DNA of 64,000 nucleotides from Acidimicrobiaceae bacterium (GTDB lineage: Bacteria; Actinomycetota; Acidimicrobiia; Acidimicrobiales; RAAP-2), in contig DAIDKS010000032.1 in the NCBI GenBank assembly GCA_027449885.1, positions 1 to 64,000 on the forward strand, read 5' to 3'. This document shows, in pieces, positions 8,425 through 17,826 of this stretch. A model generated the notes under the pieces. It did not search any database. It was not told where the DNA came from and saw only the letters and a program-made list of their open reading frames with translations. A program made the translations under genes and the position numbers. Every line of letters begins with the position of its first letter. Position 1 is the stretch's first letter.

Positions 8425-10892
8425 CTCAGCCGTGCTCCGAGTCGCTCCCCCGCCGCGATCAGGGCCTCGCGGGCGCGAGTGACGTCACCCTCGCTCAGCG
8501 TGCGGTCCGGTGCGCTCAGTCGGACGCCGTAGGCCAGGCTGCGCTCACCCGAGGCGATGCCCACACCCCGGTACACGTCGAACAGCTCGACTCGCTCCAC
8601 CACGTCACTGGCTCCCCGCAAGGCGTGGGCCACGTCGGCCGCGGGCACCCCGTCGGGCGTCACGAAGGCCAGGTCGATCGAGGCACTGGGGAATCGACTC
8701 GGTACGACCACTCCATCCGGGCGTCGCCGGGTGCGCACGGGATCGCTGAGCACGTCGACGTCGATCTCGAGGAGACCCACCCTCGAGGCCGGTGCGGGTC
8801 CGAGGAGCGGCGTGACCACGTCCGGGTCGGCCTCCCCGACCCGTCCAACGAGAGCGCCGCTCGCGCGATCGACGAGATCGGCACTGCGCGTCGGGTGCCA
8901 GCCCACGGGGGGCACCGCCGCGCGCACCACCACGTCCTCGAGTCGCAGTCGATCCGCGAGCACCCGCCACAGCGCCACCGCCGTGCGCGCGTCGTCCCCC
9001 CGTTGGCCGAGGACCACCGTCAGGTGCTCCGTCTCGCGCGGAAGGGCCAGCGTGGCGAGACCGCCCTCGCCGCCCCGCGTCGTCCGACCCGGGGCGTCGT
9101 CGGGGTGCGTGAAGACGACGCCCAACTCCGCCAGTCGGACGTCGCCCGTCCCGCGCGCCACGTTGCGAGCCCAGGCGTCGAGGAGGCCGGGGATCAACGA
9201 CGTGCGCAGGACGGCCTCGTCCTCGGCGAGCGGGTTCGTCACCCGTATCAGCCGCGCGTCGGGATGGGTTCGGCGAACGTGGGACTCACTGACGAGCGTC
9301 GCCGTCCAGGCCTCGAGGACCCCCCGACCGACGAGCGCGTCGCGCACGCGGCGACGCAGCACCTGACGTTCGGTCATCCCTCCCGGGGTCGGCCACGACG
9401 GGGTGCGACGCGCCAGTCGGCGGTAGCCGTAGAGACGGGCTACCTCCTCGACCACGTCGGCGCGACCCGCGGCGCCCGTACGCACGTCCGGTCGCGACGC
9501 GGGAGCCGTGACGGCGATCCCGTCCTCGACGGTCTCGGTCGCGAATCCGAGGCCCTCGAGCAGTCGGCGAGCGACGTCGTCGTCGATCTCGGTCCCCAGC
9601 TGACGAGTCACCTCGCCCGGTCGCAAGACGACCCGCGAGGGGGGGGTCACCTCACCGCGCACGTCGAGGGGCGCGGCGGCCCACTCGAGGTCCGGACAGC
9701 TCTCCGCCAGGAGGGCCACGAAGCGCCCGACGGCCTCGAGCGCCCGCTCGGGATCGACACCCCGCTCGAAGCGCGTCGAGGCCTCGCTACGCAGGCCGTG
9801 GCGCTTCACCGAACGCGCGATCGTCATGGGATCGAAGTGGGCGGCCTCGAGCAGTACCGTCGTCGTCGCGTCGTTGATCTCGGTGTCGGCGCCGCCCATG
9901 ATCCCCGCGAGCCCGATCACCCGATCCTCGCCGTCGGCGATGACCACGTCCTCTCCCGTGTCGCCGAGACCCCGCCCCGGCTGCGCCAGCGTCCGCACCA
10001 CTCCGTCGAGGGTCTCGAGCGTCTCGCCGGGGCGAGCCCGGCGCACGCGCAACGTCGCACCCGCGACGCGATCGAGGTCGTAGGGGTGTGTCGGCTGGCC
10101 GAGTTCGAGCATCACCATGTTCGACGCGTCGACCACGTTCGAGATCGGCCGCATGCCCGCGAGCTCGAGGCGTCGCGCGATCCACGCGGGCGACGGCCCG
10201 ACGCGCACGCCCCGCAGGACCGAGACGGTGAGGCGCCCGCAGAGCTCCGGAGCCTCGATCACCGCCGCCGCGAGGACACTCGTCGGCTCGCCGGCGGACG
10301 GGGTCCGCCGGGTCACGTCACGCAGCGGACGCTCGAAGCGGATCGCCAGGTCCCGGGCGACGCCCCGGATCGACCAGGCGTCCGGTCGATTGGCGCCTAC
10401 CGAGAGATCGAAGACGGTGTCCGGCGCGAGGCCCAGCGCGTCGCGCAGTTCCTCGCCCGGGGTGGTCGCCCGTTCGGGGTCGAGGACCATGAGGCCCCGG
10501 TGGTCGCCACTCAGGCCGAGCTCACTCGAGGAGCACAGCATCCCGTTGCTCGTCACGCCGCGCATCGATCGACGGGCGATCTCGAACCCGCCGGGCAGGA
10601 CCGCTCCCACCCGCGCCAGCGGCACCCGGTCGCCCACCTCGAAGTTCCAGGCGCCGCAGACGACTTCGACCGGCTCGTCGCCTCCCGCGTCGACCAGGAC
10701 GCGGCGGATCTTGTCGGCCCCCTCGATGGGGTGGATCTCGCGCACCTCGACGACGACCACGTGGTCGAGGCCCTCGCCGACGTGGTCGAGGCCCTCGACC
10801 ACGAGCCCGAGGTCGTCGAGGGCGTCGCGCACGACGCCGACGTCGTCGGGGAGATCGACGAACTCGCGCAGCCAGCTGAGCGGCGCCCTCAC
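8421..10892 (-). CDS. pheT: Phenylalanyl-tRNA synthetase beta subunit
   Basis: VRAPLSWLREFVDLPDD..., tRNA-binding, B3/B4, B5 and FDX-ACB domains; GTGA overlap with pheS. Confidence 0.96.
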   Translation of the reverse strand: MRAPLSWLREFVDLPDDVGVVRDALDDLGLVVEGLDHVGEGLDHVVVVEVREIHPIEGADKIRRVLVDAGGDEPVEVVCGAWNFEVGDRVPLARVGAVLPGGFEIARRSMRGVTSNGMLCSSSELGLSGDHRGLMVLDPERATTPGEELRDALGLAPDTVFDLSVGANRPDAWSIRGVARDLAIRFERPLRDVTRRTPSAGEPTSVLAAAVIEAPELCGRLTVSVLRGVRVGPSPAWIARRLELAGMRPISNVVDASNMVMLELGQPTHPYDLDRVAGATLRVRRARPGETLETLDGVVRTLAQPGRGLGDTGEDVVIADGEDRVIGLAGIMGGADTEINDATTTVLLEAAHFDPMTIARSVKRHGLRSEASTRFERGVDPERALEAVGRFVALLAESCPDLEWAAAPLDVRGEVTPPSRVVLRPGEVTRQLGTEIDDDVARRLLEGLGFATETVEDGIAVTAPASRPDVRTGAAGRADVVEEVARLYGYRRLARRTPSWPTPGGMTERQVLRRRVRDALVGRGVLEAWTATLVSESHVRRTHPDARLIRVTNPLAEDEAVLRTSLIPGLLDAWARNVARGTGDVRLAELGVVFTHPDDAPGRTTRGGEGGLATLALPRETEHLTVVLGQRGDDARTAVALWRVLADRLRLEDVVVRAAVPPVGWHPTRSADLVDRASGALVGRVGEADPDVVTPLLGPAPASRVGLLEIDVDVLSDPVRTRRRPDGVVVPSRFPSASIDLAFVTPDGVPAADVAHALRGASDVVERVELFDVYRGVGIASGERSLAYGVRLSAPDRTLSEGDVTRAREALIAAGERLGARLR

Positions 10893-11959
10893 GAGAACTG
10901 CTCCAGGAACCGCGCGTCGTTCTCGGTCAGGGCGCGCATGTCGGCGATCTCGTGTCGCATCTGGGCACAGCGGTCGATCCCGAACCCGAAGGCGAAGCCA
11001 CTCCACTCGTCGGGGTCGATGCCCACGGCCTCGAGGACGGCCGGGTCCAGCATCCCGCACCCACCGAGCTCGATCCACCCCGTGTGAGAACAGGTCCGAC
11101 ACCCCGCCCCACGGCAGATCTGGCACGTGATCTCGAACTCGGCGGACGGTTCCGTGAAGGGGAAGTAGGAGGGGCGCAGACGCGTGTCCACGTCCGTGCC
11201 GAAGTAGGCGCGGGTGAACGTCTCGATCACGCCCGCGAGGTCCGCGAACGTGATGCCGCGGTCGACGACCAGTCCCTCGACCTGGTGGAAGGCGGCGAGG
11301 TGGCGAGCGTCGGGCGTGTCGCGCCGGTAGCAGCGGCCGGGCATCACCGAGTGGATCGGCAGGCTCCCGTCACGGACGGCCGCCTCCATCAGGTGGACCT
11401 GGGTCGGAGAGGTGTGAGTGCGGAGCACCACCGTCTCCGGCTCGCCGAGGTCGACGTAGAAGGTGTCCCACATGCCCCGCGCCGGGTGGGCCGGCGGGAT
11501 GTTCAACGCCTCGAAGTTGTACCAGTCCGACTCGACCTCCGGCCCCTCGGCGACCCGGAAGCCCATGGCGACGAAGACGTCTTCGAGCTCGGCCTGGGTC
11601 CGAGCCACGAGGCCCGGATGTCCGGCGCGCAGCGTGTCGGGCACGGCGCCCGCCACCACGTCGCCGAGGTCGAGGCGGTCGGCCTCGAGGCGCCGTTCCC
11701 GCTCCGCGGCCGCCAGGCGGCGACGATGGCCCTCGACGGCCGCCTCCACGCGCGTCCGGGCCGCCTGGAGGCGTGCACCCGCGTCGCGTCGAGCCTCGGG
11801 GTCGAGCCCTCCGAGCGACTTCTGCAGGGCGGCCAGTGGCGATCGCCGACCCGCGAGCACCGGCTCGTGAGCGTCGAGCTCCTCCACCGACGTGAACGCG
11901 GCGAGCTGATCGAGCAGCTCCTCCACCACGGCGTCGAGGTTCTCGAGGGGTCCCGTCAT
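10889..11959 (-). CDS. pheS: Phenylalanyl-tRNA synthetase alpha subunit
   Basis: Class II aaRS motifs (HPARGMWDTFYV, RTHTSPTQV, FHQVEGLVVD, GCGMLDPAVL). Confidence 0.97.
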   Translation of the reverse strand: MTGPLENLDAVVEELLDQLAAFTSVEELDAHEPVLAGRRSPLAALQKSLGGLDPEARRDAGARLQAARTRVEAAVEGHRRRLAAAERERRLEADRLDLGDVVAGAVPDTLRAGHPGLVARTQAELEDVFVAMGFRVAEGPEVESDWYNFEALNIPPAHPARGMWDTFYVDLGEPETVVLRTHTSPTQVHLMEAAVRDGSLPIHSVMPGRCYRRDTPDARHLAAFHQVEGLVVDRGITFADLAGVIETFTRAYFGTDVDTRLRPSYFPFTEPSAEFEITCQICRGAGCRTCSHTGWIELGGCGMLDPAVLEAVGIDPDEWSGFAFGFGIDRCAQMRHEIADMRALTENDARFLEQFS

Positions 11960-12738
11960 CGTTCCTCCAGGCTATGCGAGTCGGGTACCGCGATTCGCCC
12001 GGTGGCCTGCCAGAACGCGACGAAGGCGACGAGTGACGCCGCCACGCCCGCGTTGAGCGACTCCGTCGCGGGTGCCATCGGCAGGGTGAGCGTCCCGTCG
12101 CAGCGCTCCACCGTCGCCGCGTCGAGCCCCGTGGCCTCGTTGCCGATGACGACGGTGGTGGGGCCACGCAGATCGGTCGTCAGGGCATCGTCGCCCCCTC
12201 GGACGATGGTCGCCCAGACGCGCGACCCGGCCGCTCGAGCGACGTCGAGGACCTCGCCCACTCCTCCGACCACGACGGGCAGGCGAAACGTCGCCCCGGC
12301 CGAGGCCCGCAATGACTTGGGATTGAACGGGTCGACGCTCTGGCCGGTGACGACCACGGCCCGTGCGCCCGCCGCCTCCGCCGAGCGAATGATCGTGCCC
12401 GCGTTGCCCGGATCGCGCACGTCGTGCAGCACCAGGACGAGTCCCGACCAGTCGACGGCCGTCACCCGCGGCGGCGCGAAGCGCACCGCCGCCAGGATCG
12501 GCTGGGGGGTCTGCGCGTCGGCGACGCGCGCGAGGGTCGTCGCGTCGAGTCCGAAGACCCGCACTCCGACCGCCTCGGCCCGACCCACGAGGTCCGCGAC
12601 CTCGAGCGACGTCACCGCCTCACGGTCCACGAAGACGGCCTCGATCTCTCGCCCCGCGTCGAGGGCCGCGGACACCAGGTCCGGACCCTCGGCGACGCAG
12701 ACGCCCTCGCTCCAGCGCAGCGTCCGCTTCGCGACCAA
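11956..12738 (-). CDS. SpoU/TrmH-family RNA 2'-O-methyltransferase (true start probably upstream of 12738)
   Basis: HDVRDPGNAGTIIRSAEAAGA, VIGNEATGLDAA, LPMAPATESLNAGVAASL motifs. Confidence 0.92.
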   Translation of the reverse strand: MVAKRTLRWSEGVCVAEGPDLVSAALDAGREIEAVFVDREAVTSLEVADLVGRAEAVGVRVFGLDATTLARVADAQTPQPILAAVRFAPPRVTAVDWSGLVLVLHDVRDPGNAGTIIRSAEAAGARAVVVTGQSVDPFNPKSLRASAGATFRLPVVVGGVGEVLDVARAAGSRVWATIVRGGDDALTTDLRGPTTVVIGNEATGLDAATVERCDGTLTLPMAPATESLNAGVAASLVAFVAFWQATGRIAVPDSHSLEER

Positions 12739-12794
12739 CCGACGCAGTCGCCGGACCCGCTGGTGGGAGGCGCCGAGCGGCTCGATCAGAGTGC

Positions 12795-13154
12795 CTACTT
12801 GGCCAGGGCGGCAGACGCCTGGGCGACCAGGACGCCGAACGCGGCGGGGTCGCTGACGGCGAGTTCCGCCAGCACTCGTCGGTCGACCTCGATGCCGGCG
12901 GCGTTGAGGCCCGCGATGAACTTGCTGTAGCTGACGCCGTGCATCCGAGTCGCCGCGTTAATGCGCTGGATCCAGAGCTTGCGGAACTCACCCTTGCGTG
13001 CCCGGCGGTCGCGGAACGCGTAGACGCCGGAGTGCTGGACGGCCTGGTTCGCCGCACGGAACGTGCGGCTGCGGTCACCGTAGTAGCCCTTGGCGGCTTC
13101 CAGGATTGCCTTGTGGTGCTTCTTGGCGTTGACGCCACGCTTCACTCGTGCCAT
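12795..13154 (-). CDS. rplT: 50S ribosomal protein L20
   Basis: [39 protein letters not shown]. Confidence 0.98.
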   Translation of the reverse strand: MARVKRGVNAKKHHKAILEAAKGYYGDRSRTFRAANQAVQHSGVYAFRDRRARKGEFRKLWIQRINAATRMHGVSYSKFIAGLNAAGIEVDRRVLAELAVSDPAAFGVLVAQASAALAK

Positions 13155-13175
13155 GTCGTTCTCCTCACCCGATCC

Positions 13176-13370
13176 CTAGAGTCCCAGCATCCGCTTGACG
13201 CGCTTCTCCACGCCCGGGGCGAAGTCCGCCTCGCGACCGAGGCGACGCGCCCGCTCGGACGTCTTCGCCTCCATCAAGTGGCCGCGAAAGGCCTTGCGGC
13301 GGCGCAGCCGTCCGGTGCCCGTGATCTTCACGCGCTTCTTCGCACCACTGTCGGTCTTCATCTTCGGCAT
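13176..13370 (-). CDS. rpmI: 50S ribosomal protein L35
   Basis: MPKMKTDSGAKKRVKITGTGRLRRRKAFRGHLM. Confidence 0.98.
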   Translation of the reverse strand: MPKMKTDSGAKKRVKITGTGRLRRRKAFRGHLMEAKTSERARRLGREADFAPGVEKRVKRMLGL

Positions 13371-13371
13371 C

Positions 13372-13980
13372 TCAGCTCTCCTGTGTCGTCGTCTCGGGGG
13401 TGGCCGTCTCGGGGGTCGTCGTCTCGTCCGTCACCGTCGTGGTCTCGCTCTTCGCCCGCGCCTTGCGCTCGGGACCGAGCACCATCGTCATGTTGCGCCC
13501 GTCGAGCTTGGCTGCCGTCTCGACCCGGGCCAGATCGCCCAGCTTCTCGACGATCCGGTCCAGGATCTTGCGCCCCAGCTCGGGGTGGGCCGACTCGCGT
13601 CCGCGGAACATGATGGTGATCTTCACCTTGTGACCGTCGCTCAGGAACTTCTCGACCATGCGGGTCTTGGTGTCGAAGTCGCCGGCGCCGATCTTGGGCC
13701 GGTACTTCATCTCCTTGATCCCCACGTTCGTCGCCTTGCGGCGCGACTCCTTCGCCTTCTGCGCCTCGTCGAACTTGAACTTCCCGTAGTCCATGATGCG
13801 GCACACGGGCGGGGCAGCCGTCGGGGCGATCTCGACGAGGTCGAGGTCCATGCTCCGCGCCAGTGCGAGCGCCTCGCGAGTCGACACCACGCCACGCTGG
13901 GCGCCCTCATTGTCGATGAGGCGAACGGTGTCCACACGGATGCGCTCGTTAACGCGGTGGTCTCCAGGCACTGTGGCGAT
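13372..13980 (-). CDS. infC: Translation initiation factor IF-3 (probable AUC start)
   Basis: VNERIRVDTVRLIDNEGAQRGVVSTREAL...; AAGGAG 7 nt upstream of ATC at 13980-13978; low-complexity Thr/Glu/Pro C-terminal tail. Confidence 0.92.
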   Translation of the reverse strand: MATVPGDHRVNERIRVDTVRLIDNEGAQRGVVSTREALALARSMDLDLVEIAPTAAPPVCRIMDYGKFKFDEAQKAKESRRKATNVGIKEMKYRPKIGAGDFDTKTRMVEKFLSDGHKVKITIMFRGRESAHPELGRKILDRIVEKLGDLARVETAAKLDGRNMTMVLGPERKARAKSETTTVTDETTTPETATPETTTQES

Positions 13981-14149
13981 AACCCAACTCCTTGCTCTCC
14001 GCGGCGCGCTCGCGCCGCCCCGCAAGCGAGGTGGACTCGGGACCCGGCGACTTCACATCGACAGGTGGGAGCCGACGTCGCGGCCCCGCTTGCTGGAATG
14101 TCGTAGCAGCCTAGCAGACGACGTCGCCGGCGATGGCTAGCGTGAGGCC

Positions 14150-14428
14150 GTGGACCCGACCCCGCACTCCGACGAGGAGTGGACCGCCCTGCGGGAGACC
14201 CCCGTGGCGGACCTGCTCGCCGCCAACATCCTCCAGTTGCTGCGCGTGGCGGCCGCCCACCTGGCGGCCGAGCCGCCCGACCTGACGTCGGCCCGCCTGG
14301 CCATCGACGCCGCCGGAGCCGTGATCGCCGCGGGCGACGATCGCCTGGGGGAGCACCTCGCCCTCTATCGGCAGGCGCTCGCCGAGGCGCAGCGGGTCTT
14401 CGTCCACGTCAGCCACCCGAGCGACTGA
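14150..14428 (+). CDS. Small conserved protein, possibly DUF1844-like
   Basis: 92 aa; ...PPDLTSARLAIDAAGAVIAAGDDRLGEHLALYRQALAEAQRVFV. Confidence 0.55.
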   Translation: MDPTPHSDEEWTALRETPVADLLAANILQLLRVAAAHLAAEPPDLTSARLAIDAAGAVIAAGDDRLGEHLALYRQALAEAQRVFVHVSHPSD

Positions 14429-14431
14429 GCC

Positions 14432-14956
14432 TCACCGAACCTCGCGGATCAGCCCGACCATCTCGAGCGCCGTCAGCGCCGCCTCGCGGCCCTTGTTCGA
14501 CTCGTCCGGGAGGGAGCGCTCGAGCGCCTGCTCCACGGTGTCGGTCGTGAGGACGCCGAAGACGACCGGCACCCCGGTGCGGAGCTGGACGTCCTGGATC
14601 CCGCGCGCGCACTCCCCCGCCACGAAGTCGTAGTGCCCGGTCTCCCCGCGAATCACCGCCCCGAGTGCGACGACGGCGTCGGCTCCGGCACCGGCGAGCA
14701 CCTGGGCGGCGAGGGGGATCTCGAACGCCCCCGGCACCCAGGCGAGGGTGACGTCGGCTCGCGCGACACCCGACTCCTCCAGGGCGTCGAGCGTCCCGTC
14801 GAGGAGTCGGGCGGTGACGCCGCCATTGAACCGGGCGGCCACGATGGCGATCCGTCGACCCCGCCCCTCGGTCCGACCCGGAAGGTGGCGGCCCGCTCGA
14901 GCCCCCAGCCGGTCCAGGTCGTGGGGGTCGAGTCGCGTTGCGTCAGTCGAGGTCAT
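14432..14956 (-). CDS. ribH: 6,7-dimethyl-8-ribityllumazine synthase
   Basis: IAIVAARFN, WVPGAFEIPLAAQ, GAVIRGETGHYDFV. Confidence 0.96.
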   Translation of the reverse strand: MTSTDATRLDPHDLDRLGARAGRHLPGRTEGRGRRIAIVAARFNGGVTARLLDGTLDALEESGVARADVTLAWVPGAFEIPLAAQVLAGAGADAVVALGAVIRGETGHYDFVAGECARGIQDVQLRTGVPVVFGVLTTDTVEQALERSLPDESNKGREAALTALEMVGLIREVR

Positions 14957-16163
14957 CGAGTCCTCCTAGCAGGTGTCCCATGCGCTCACGCTTGGTGCGC
15001 AGGTAGTCGACGTTGAACGGTGTCGGCCGGCTCTCGATCGGCACTCGACCGGTGATGTCGAGTCCGAAGCCCTCGAGTCCGCCGTACTTCGTCGGGTTGT
15101 TCGTCATCAGCCGCATCGACGTGACGCCCAGGTCGACGAGGATCTGGGCGCCGATCCCGTACTCTCGAGAGTCGACCGGCAACCCCAGTTCCAGGTTGGC
15201 GTCGACCGTGTCGCGCCCCGCCTCCTGTAGCGCGTAGGCCCGGATCTTGTGGCCGAGGCCGATGCCCCGTCCCTCGTGGCCGCGCAGGTAGACGATCACT
15301 CCGACCCCCTCCGCGGCGATGGCCGCCATCGCCGTCTGGAGCTGGGGTCCGCAGTCGCAGCGCAGCGATCCGAGGACGTCCCCGGTCAGGCACTCCGAGT
15401 GCACCCGCACGAGGATGTCGCGAGCTCCGGCGACGTCACCACAGACCAGCGCGAGGTGCTGTTCGCCGTCGAGCATCGACTCGAAGACGATGGCCTGGAA
15501 GGTCCCGAACTCCGTCGGCAGGGTCGCCTCGGCGACGCGACGGACGAGCTTCTCGTGCTGGCGCCGGTAGCGGATCAGGTCCGCGATCGTGATGATCGGC
15601 AGGCCGTGGTCGGCCGCGAAGCGCTCGAGCTCGGGCAGTCGGGCCATCTCGGACTTGTCCCGGCTCACGATCTCGCAGAGCACTCCCGACGGGGCCTTGC
15701 CCGCCAGACGGCAGAGATCGACCGTCGCCTCGGTGTGCCCCGCTCGCTTCAGTACGCCGCCGGGCCGGTAGCGGAGGGGGAAGATGTGACCCGGACGGTT
15801 GAGATCCGTCGCCCGCGTCGCCGGGTCGATCAGCGACCGAATCGTCGCCGCGCGATCCCCCGCCGAGATCCCGGTGGTCGTCCCGTGGCGGTAGTCCACG
15901 CTCACGGTGAAGGCGGTGCGCTGGGCCTCGGTGTTGGCCACCACCATCAGCGGTAGGTCGAGCTCGTCGGCCCGGGCCGGCTCTAGGGGGACGCAGATGA
16001 CGCCCGAGGTGTACTCCAGGTAGAAGGCCATGGCCTCGGGCGTCGCGTCCTCGGCGGCCATCACCAGGTCGCCCTCGTTTTCGCGATCCTCGTCGTCCAC
16101 GACGACGACCATGCCGCCGGCTCGCAGGGCGGCAACCGCCTCCTCAATCGTTGACAGCGCCAT
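14943..16163 (-). CDS. ribBA: Bifunctional DHBP synthase / GTP cyclohydrolase II
   Basis: DDEDRENEGDLVMAAE and CDCGPQLQTAM, LRGHEGRGIGLGHKI motifs; ATGA overlap with ribD. Confidence 0.96.
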   Translation of the reverse strand: MALSTIEEAVAALRAGGMVVVVDDEDRENEGDLVMAAEDATPEAMAFYLEYTSGVICVPLEPARADELDLPLMVVANTEAQRTAFTVSVDYRHGTTTGISAGDRAATIRSLIDPATRATDLNRPGHIFPLRYRPGGVLKRAGHTEATVDLCRLAGKAPSGVLCEIVSRDKSEMARLPELERFAADHGLPIITIADLIRYRRQHEKLVRRVAEATLPTEFGTFQAIVFESMLDGEQHLALVCGDVAGARDILVRVHSECLTGDVLGSLRCDCGPQLQTAMAAIAAEGVGVIVYLRGHEGRGIGLGHKIRAYALQEAGRDTVDANLELGLPVDSREYGIGAQILVDLGVTSMRLMTNNPTKYGGLEGFGLDITGRVPIESRPTPFNVDYLRTKRERMGHLLGGLDDLD

Positions 16164-17146
16164 CAGACCTCCACGTCGATGCGTATATCTTCGCCGACGG
16201 CGCGGACCCCCACGATCCGACCCCGTCCGAGGTCGCGAATCGTCGGCGTCGACAGCCCGTCGAGGGCCGGCCGCGTCCCCGCGCCGCCGGCCCAGGCCGG
16301 CGCCACGTACCACACGAAGCGGTCGACGAGTCCGGCCGCCACGAACTGGCTCACGGTGCGCGGGCCGCCCTCGACGAGCAGCTGCACCACGCCCCGGCGC
16401 CCGAGGTCCTCCAGGATCGGCTCGAGGGGCCCCGACACCTCGAGGCACGGGCGCACCCGGGCCTGCGCCGGGGCGTGGCCCAGGACCACCCGCAGGGGCT
16501 CCCGGACCCCGTCGGGGAGTCGGGCGGTGAGGGCCGGATCGTCGGCTCGCACGGTACCGGCACCGACCAGGATGGCCTGCGAGTCGGCCCGCAATTCGTG
16601 CGCGTCCGCTCGCGCCGCCTCGCCCGTGATCCACTGGCTGGTCCCGTCGGCCATGGCCACCACTCCGTCGAGGGTGGCCGCGACCTTCGCGACCACGTAC
16701 GGGCGGCCCGTGCGCCGGTGCACGAGGTAGGGCGCGAGCTGCTCGGCTACGGCGTCGGCCCCCTCGCCGAGGATCACGTCCAGCCCGGCGCCCCGAAGCC
16801 GGGCGAGGCCCCGCCCCGCGACGCGCGCGTCCGGATCCTCCATCCCGACGACCACGCGCCGCAGCCCCGCCGCGACGATCGCCTCGGTACAGGGTCCGGT
16901 GCGGCCGACGTGATCGCACGGCTCGAGCGTCACGACGATCGTCCCACCCCGCGCCCGCTCGCCGGCCGCGGCGAGGGCGACGACCTCCGCGTGATCACCA
17001 CCGGGCGGACGCGTTGCCCCCACGCCCACGACCTCCCCAGCGGCGTCGATCACGACGGCGCCGACCCACGGGTTCGGCGGGGCGTCACGTCGGGCGCGCC
17101 CCGCCGCGTCGAGAGCGAGGCGCATCGGCCCCGCCCACTCGGTCAT
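16163..17146 (-). CDS. ribD: Bifunctional diaminohydroxyphosphoribosylaminopyrimidine deaminase / reductase
   Basis: PPNPWVGAVVID, GGDHAEVVAL, TLEPCDHVGRTGPC motifs plus RibD C-terminal domain. Confidence 0.94.
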   Translation of the reverse strand: MTEWAGPMRLALDAAGRARRDAPPNPWVGAVVIDAAGEVVGVGATRPPGGDHAEVVALAAAGERARGGTIVVTLEPCDHVGRTGPCTEAIVAAGLRRVVVGMEDPDARVAGRGLARLRGAGLDVILGEGADAVAEQLAPYLVHRRTGRPYVVAKVAATLDGVVAMADGTSQWITGEAARADAHELRADSQAILVGAGTVRADDPALTARLPDGVREPLRVVLGHAPAQARVRPCLEVSGPLEPILEDLGRRGVVQLLVEGGPRTVSQFVAAGLVDRFVWYVAPAWAGGAGTRPALDGLSTPTIRDLGRGRIVGVRAVGEDIRIDVEV

Positions 17147-17826
17147 GGGGCGGCGACCGCCGCGGCCCGCAGCGCTCGAGCGGCGGCGAGGGCGTCCGGG
17201 CGAGCGAAGATGGCCGAGCCCGCCACCAGCACGTTGGCACCCGCCGCCACCGCGCGGGGCGCGGTGGTCGCGTCGATACCACCGTCGACCTCGATATCGC
17301 ACCGCAGCCCCTCGGCGTCCACGATCTCCCTCGCCGCACGGACCTTCTCGAGCACGTCGGCCATGAAGGACTGCCCCCCGAATCCGGGGAAGACGGTCAT
17401 CAGCAAGAGGAGGTCGATCTCGCCGAGGAACGGGGTCACCACGTCGAGGGGTGTGTCGGGGTTGGCGGCGACGCCGACGCGCAGCCCCTGGGACCGGGCC
17501 TCGCGAATCAGCGCGGCGGTGTCGCCCACCTCGACGTGAACGGTGCAGCCGTCGGCACCGGCGCGGGCGAAGGACTCGAGGTAGCGCCCGGGATTGTCCA
17601 TCATCAGGTGACAGTCGAAGAATCGTTCGCTGTAGCGGCGTAGCGAGGCCACCACCGGCGGCCCGATCGTCACGTTCGGCACGAAGTGGCCGTCCATGAC
17701 GTCAACGTGGAGCCAGTCGGTCTCGGCGTCGACGCCACGTACCGCTGCCGCCAGGTTGCCGAAGTCCGCCGAGAGAATCGACGGGGCGATGCGCAGCTGC
17801 CCCGGCGGTCCGGCGTCGATGCTCAC
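17143..17826 (-). CDS. rpe: Ribulose-phosphate 3-epimerase
   Basis: IAPSILSADFGNL, WLHVDVMDGHFVPNVTIGP, FPGFGGQSF. Confidence 0.97.
   Translation of the reverse strand: MSIDAGPPGQLRIAPSILSADFGNLAAAVRGVDAETDWLHVDVMDGHFVPNVTIGPPVVASLRRYSERFFDCHLMMDNPGRYLESFARAGADGCTVHVEVGDTAALIREARSQGLRVGVAANPDTPLDVVTPFLGEIDLLLLMTVFPGFGGQSFMADVLEKVRAAREIVDAEGLRCDIEVDGGIDATTAPRAVAAGANVLVAGSAIFARPDALAAARALRAAAVAAP

Noticed and set aside
8379-11087. 902-aa plus-strand ORF opposite pheT
   Set aside because: Arg/His/Asp-rich low-information translation antisense to a strongly supported gene; a high-GC artefact.
10952-12856. 634-aa plus-strand ORF opposite pheS/trmH
   Set aside because: Antisense shadow of two well-supported genes.
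14943-16919. 658-aa version of ribBA
   Set aside because: Upstream part is an Arg/Gly-rich out-of-frame ribD shadow; ATG at 16163 matches family start and overlap.
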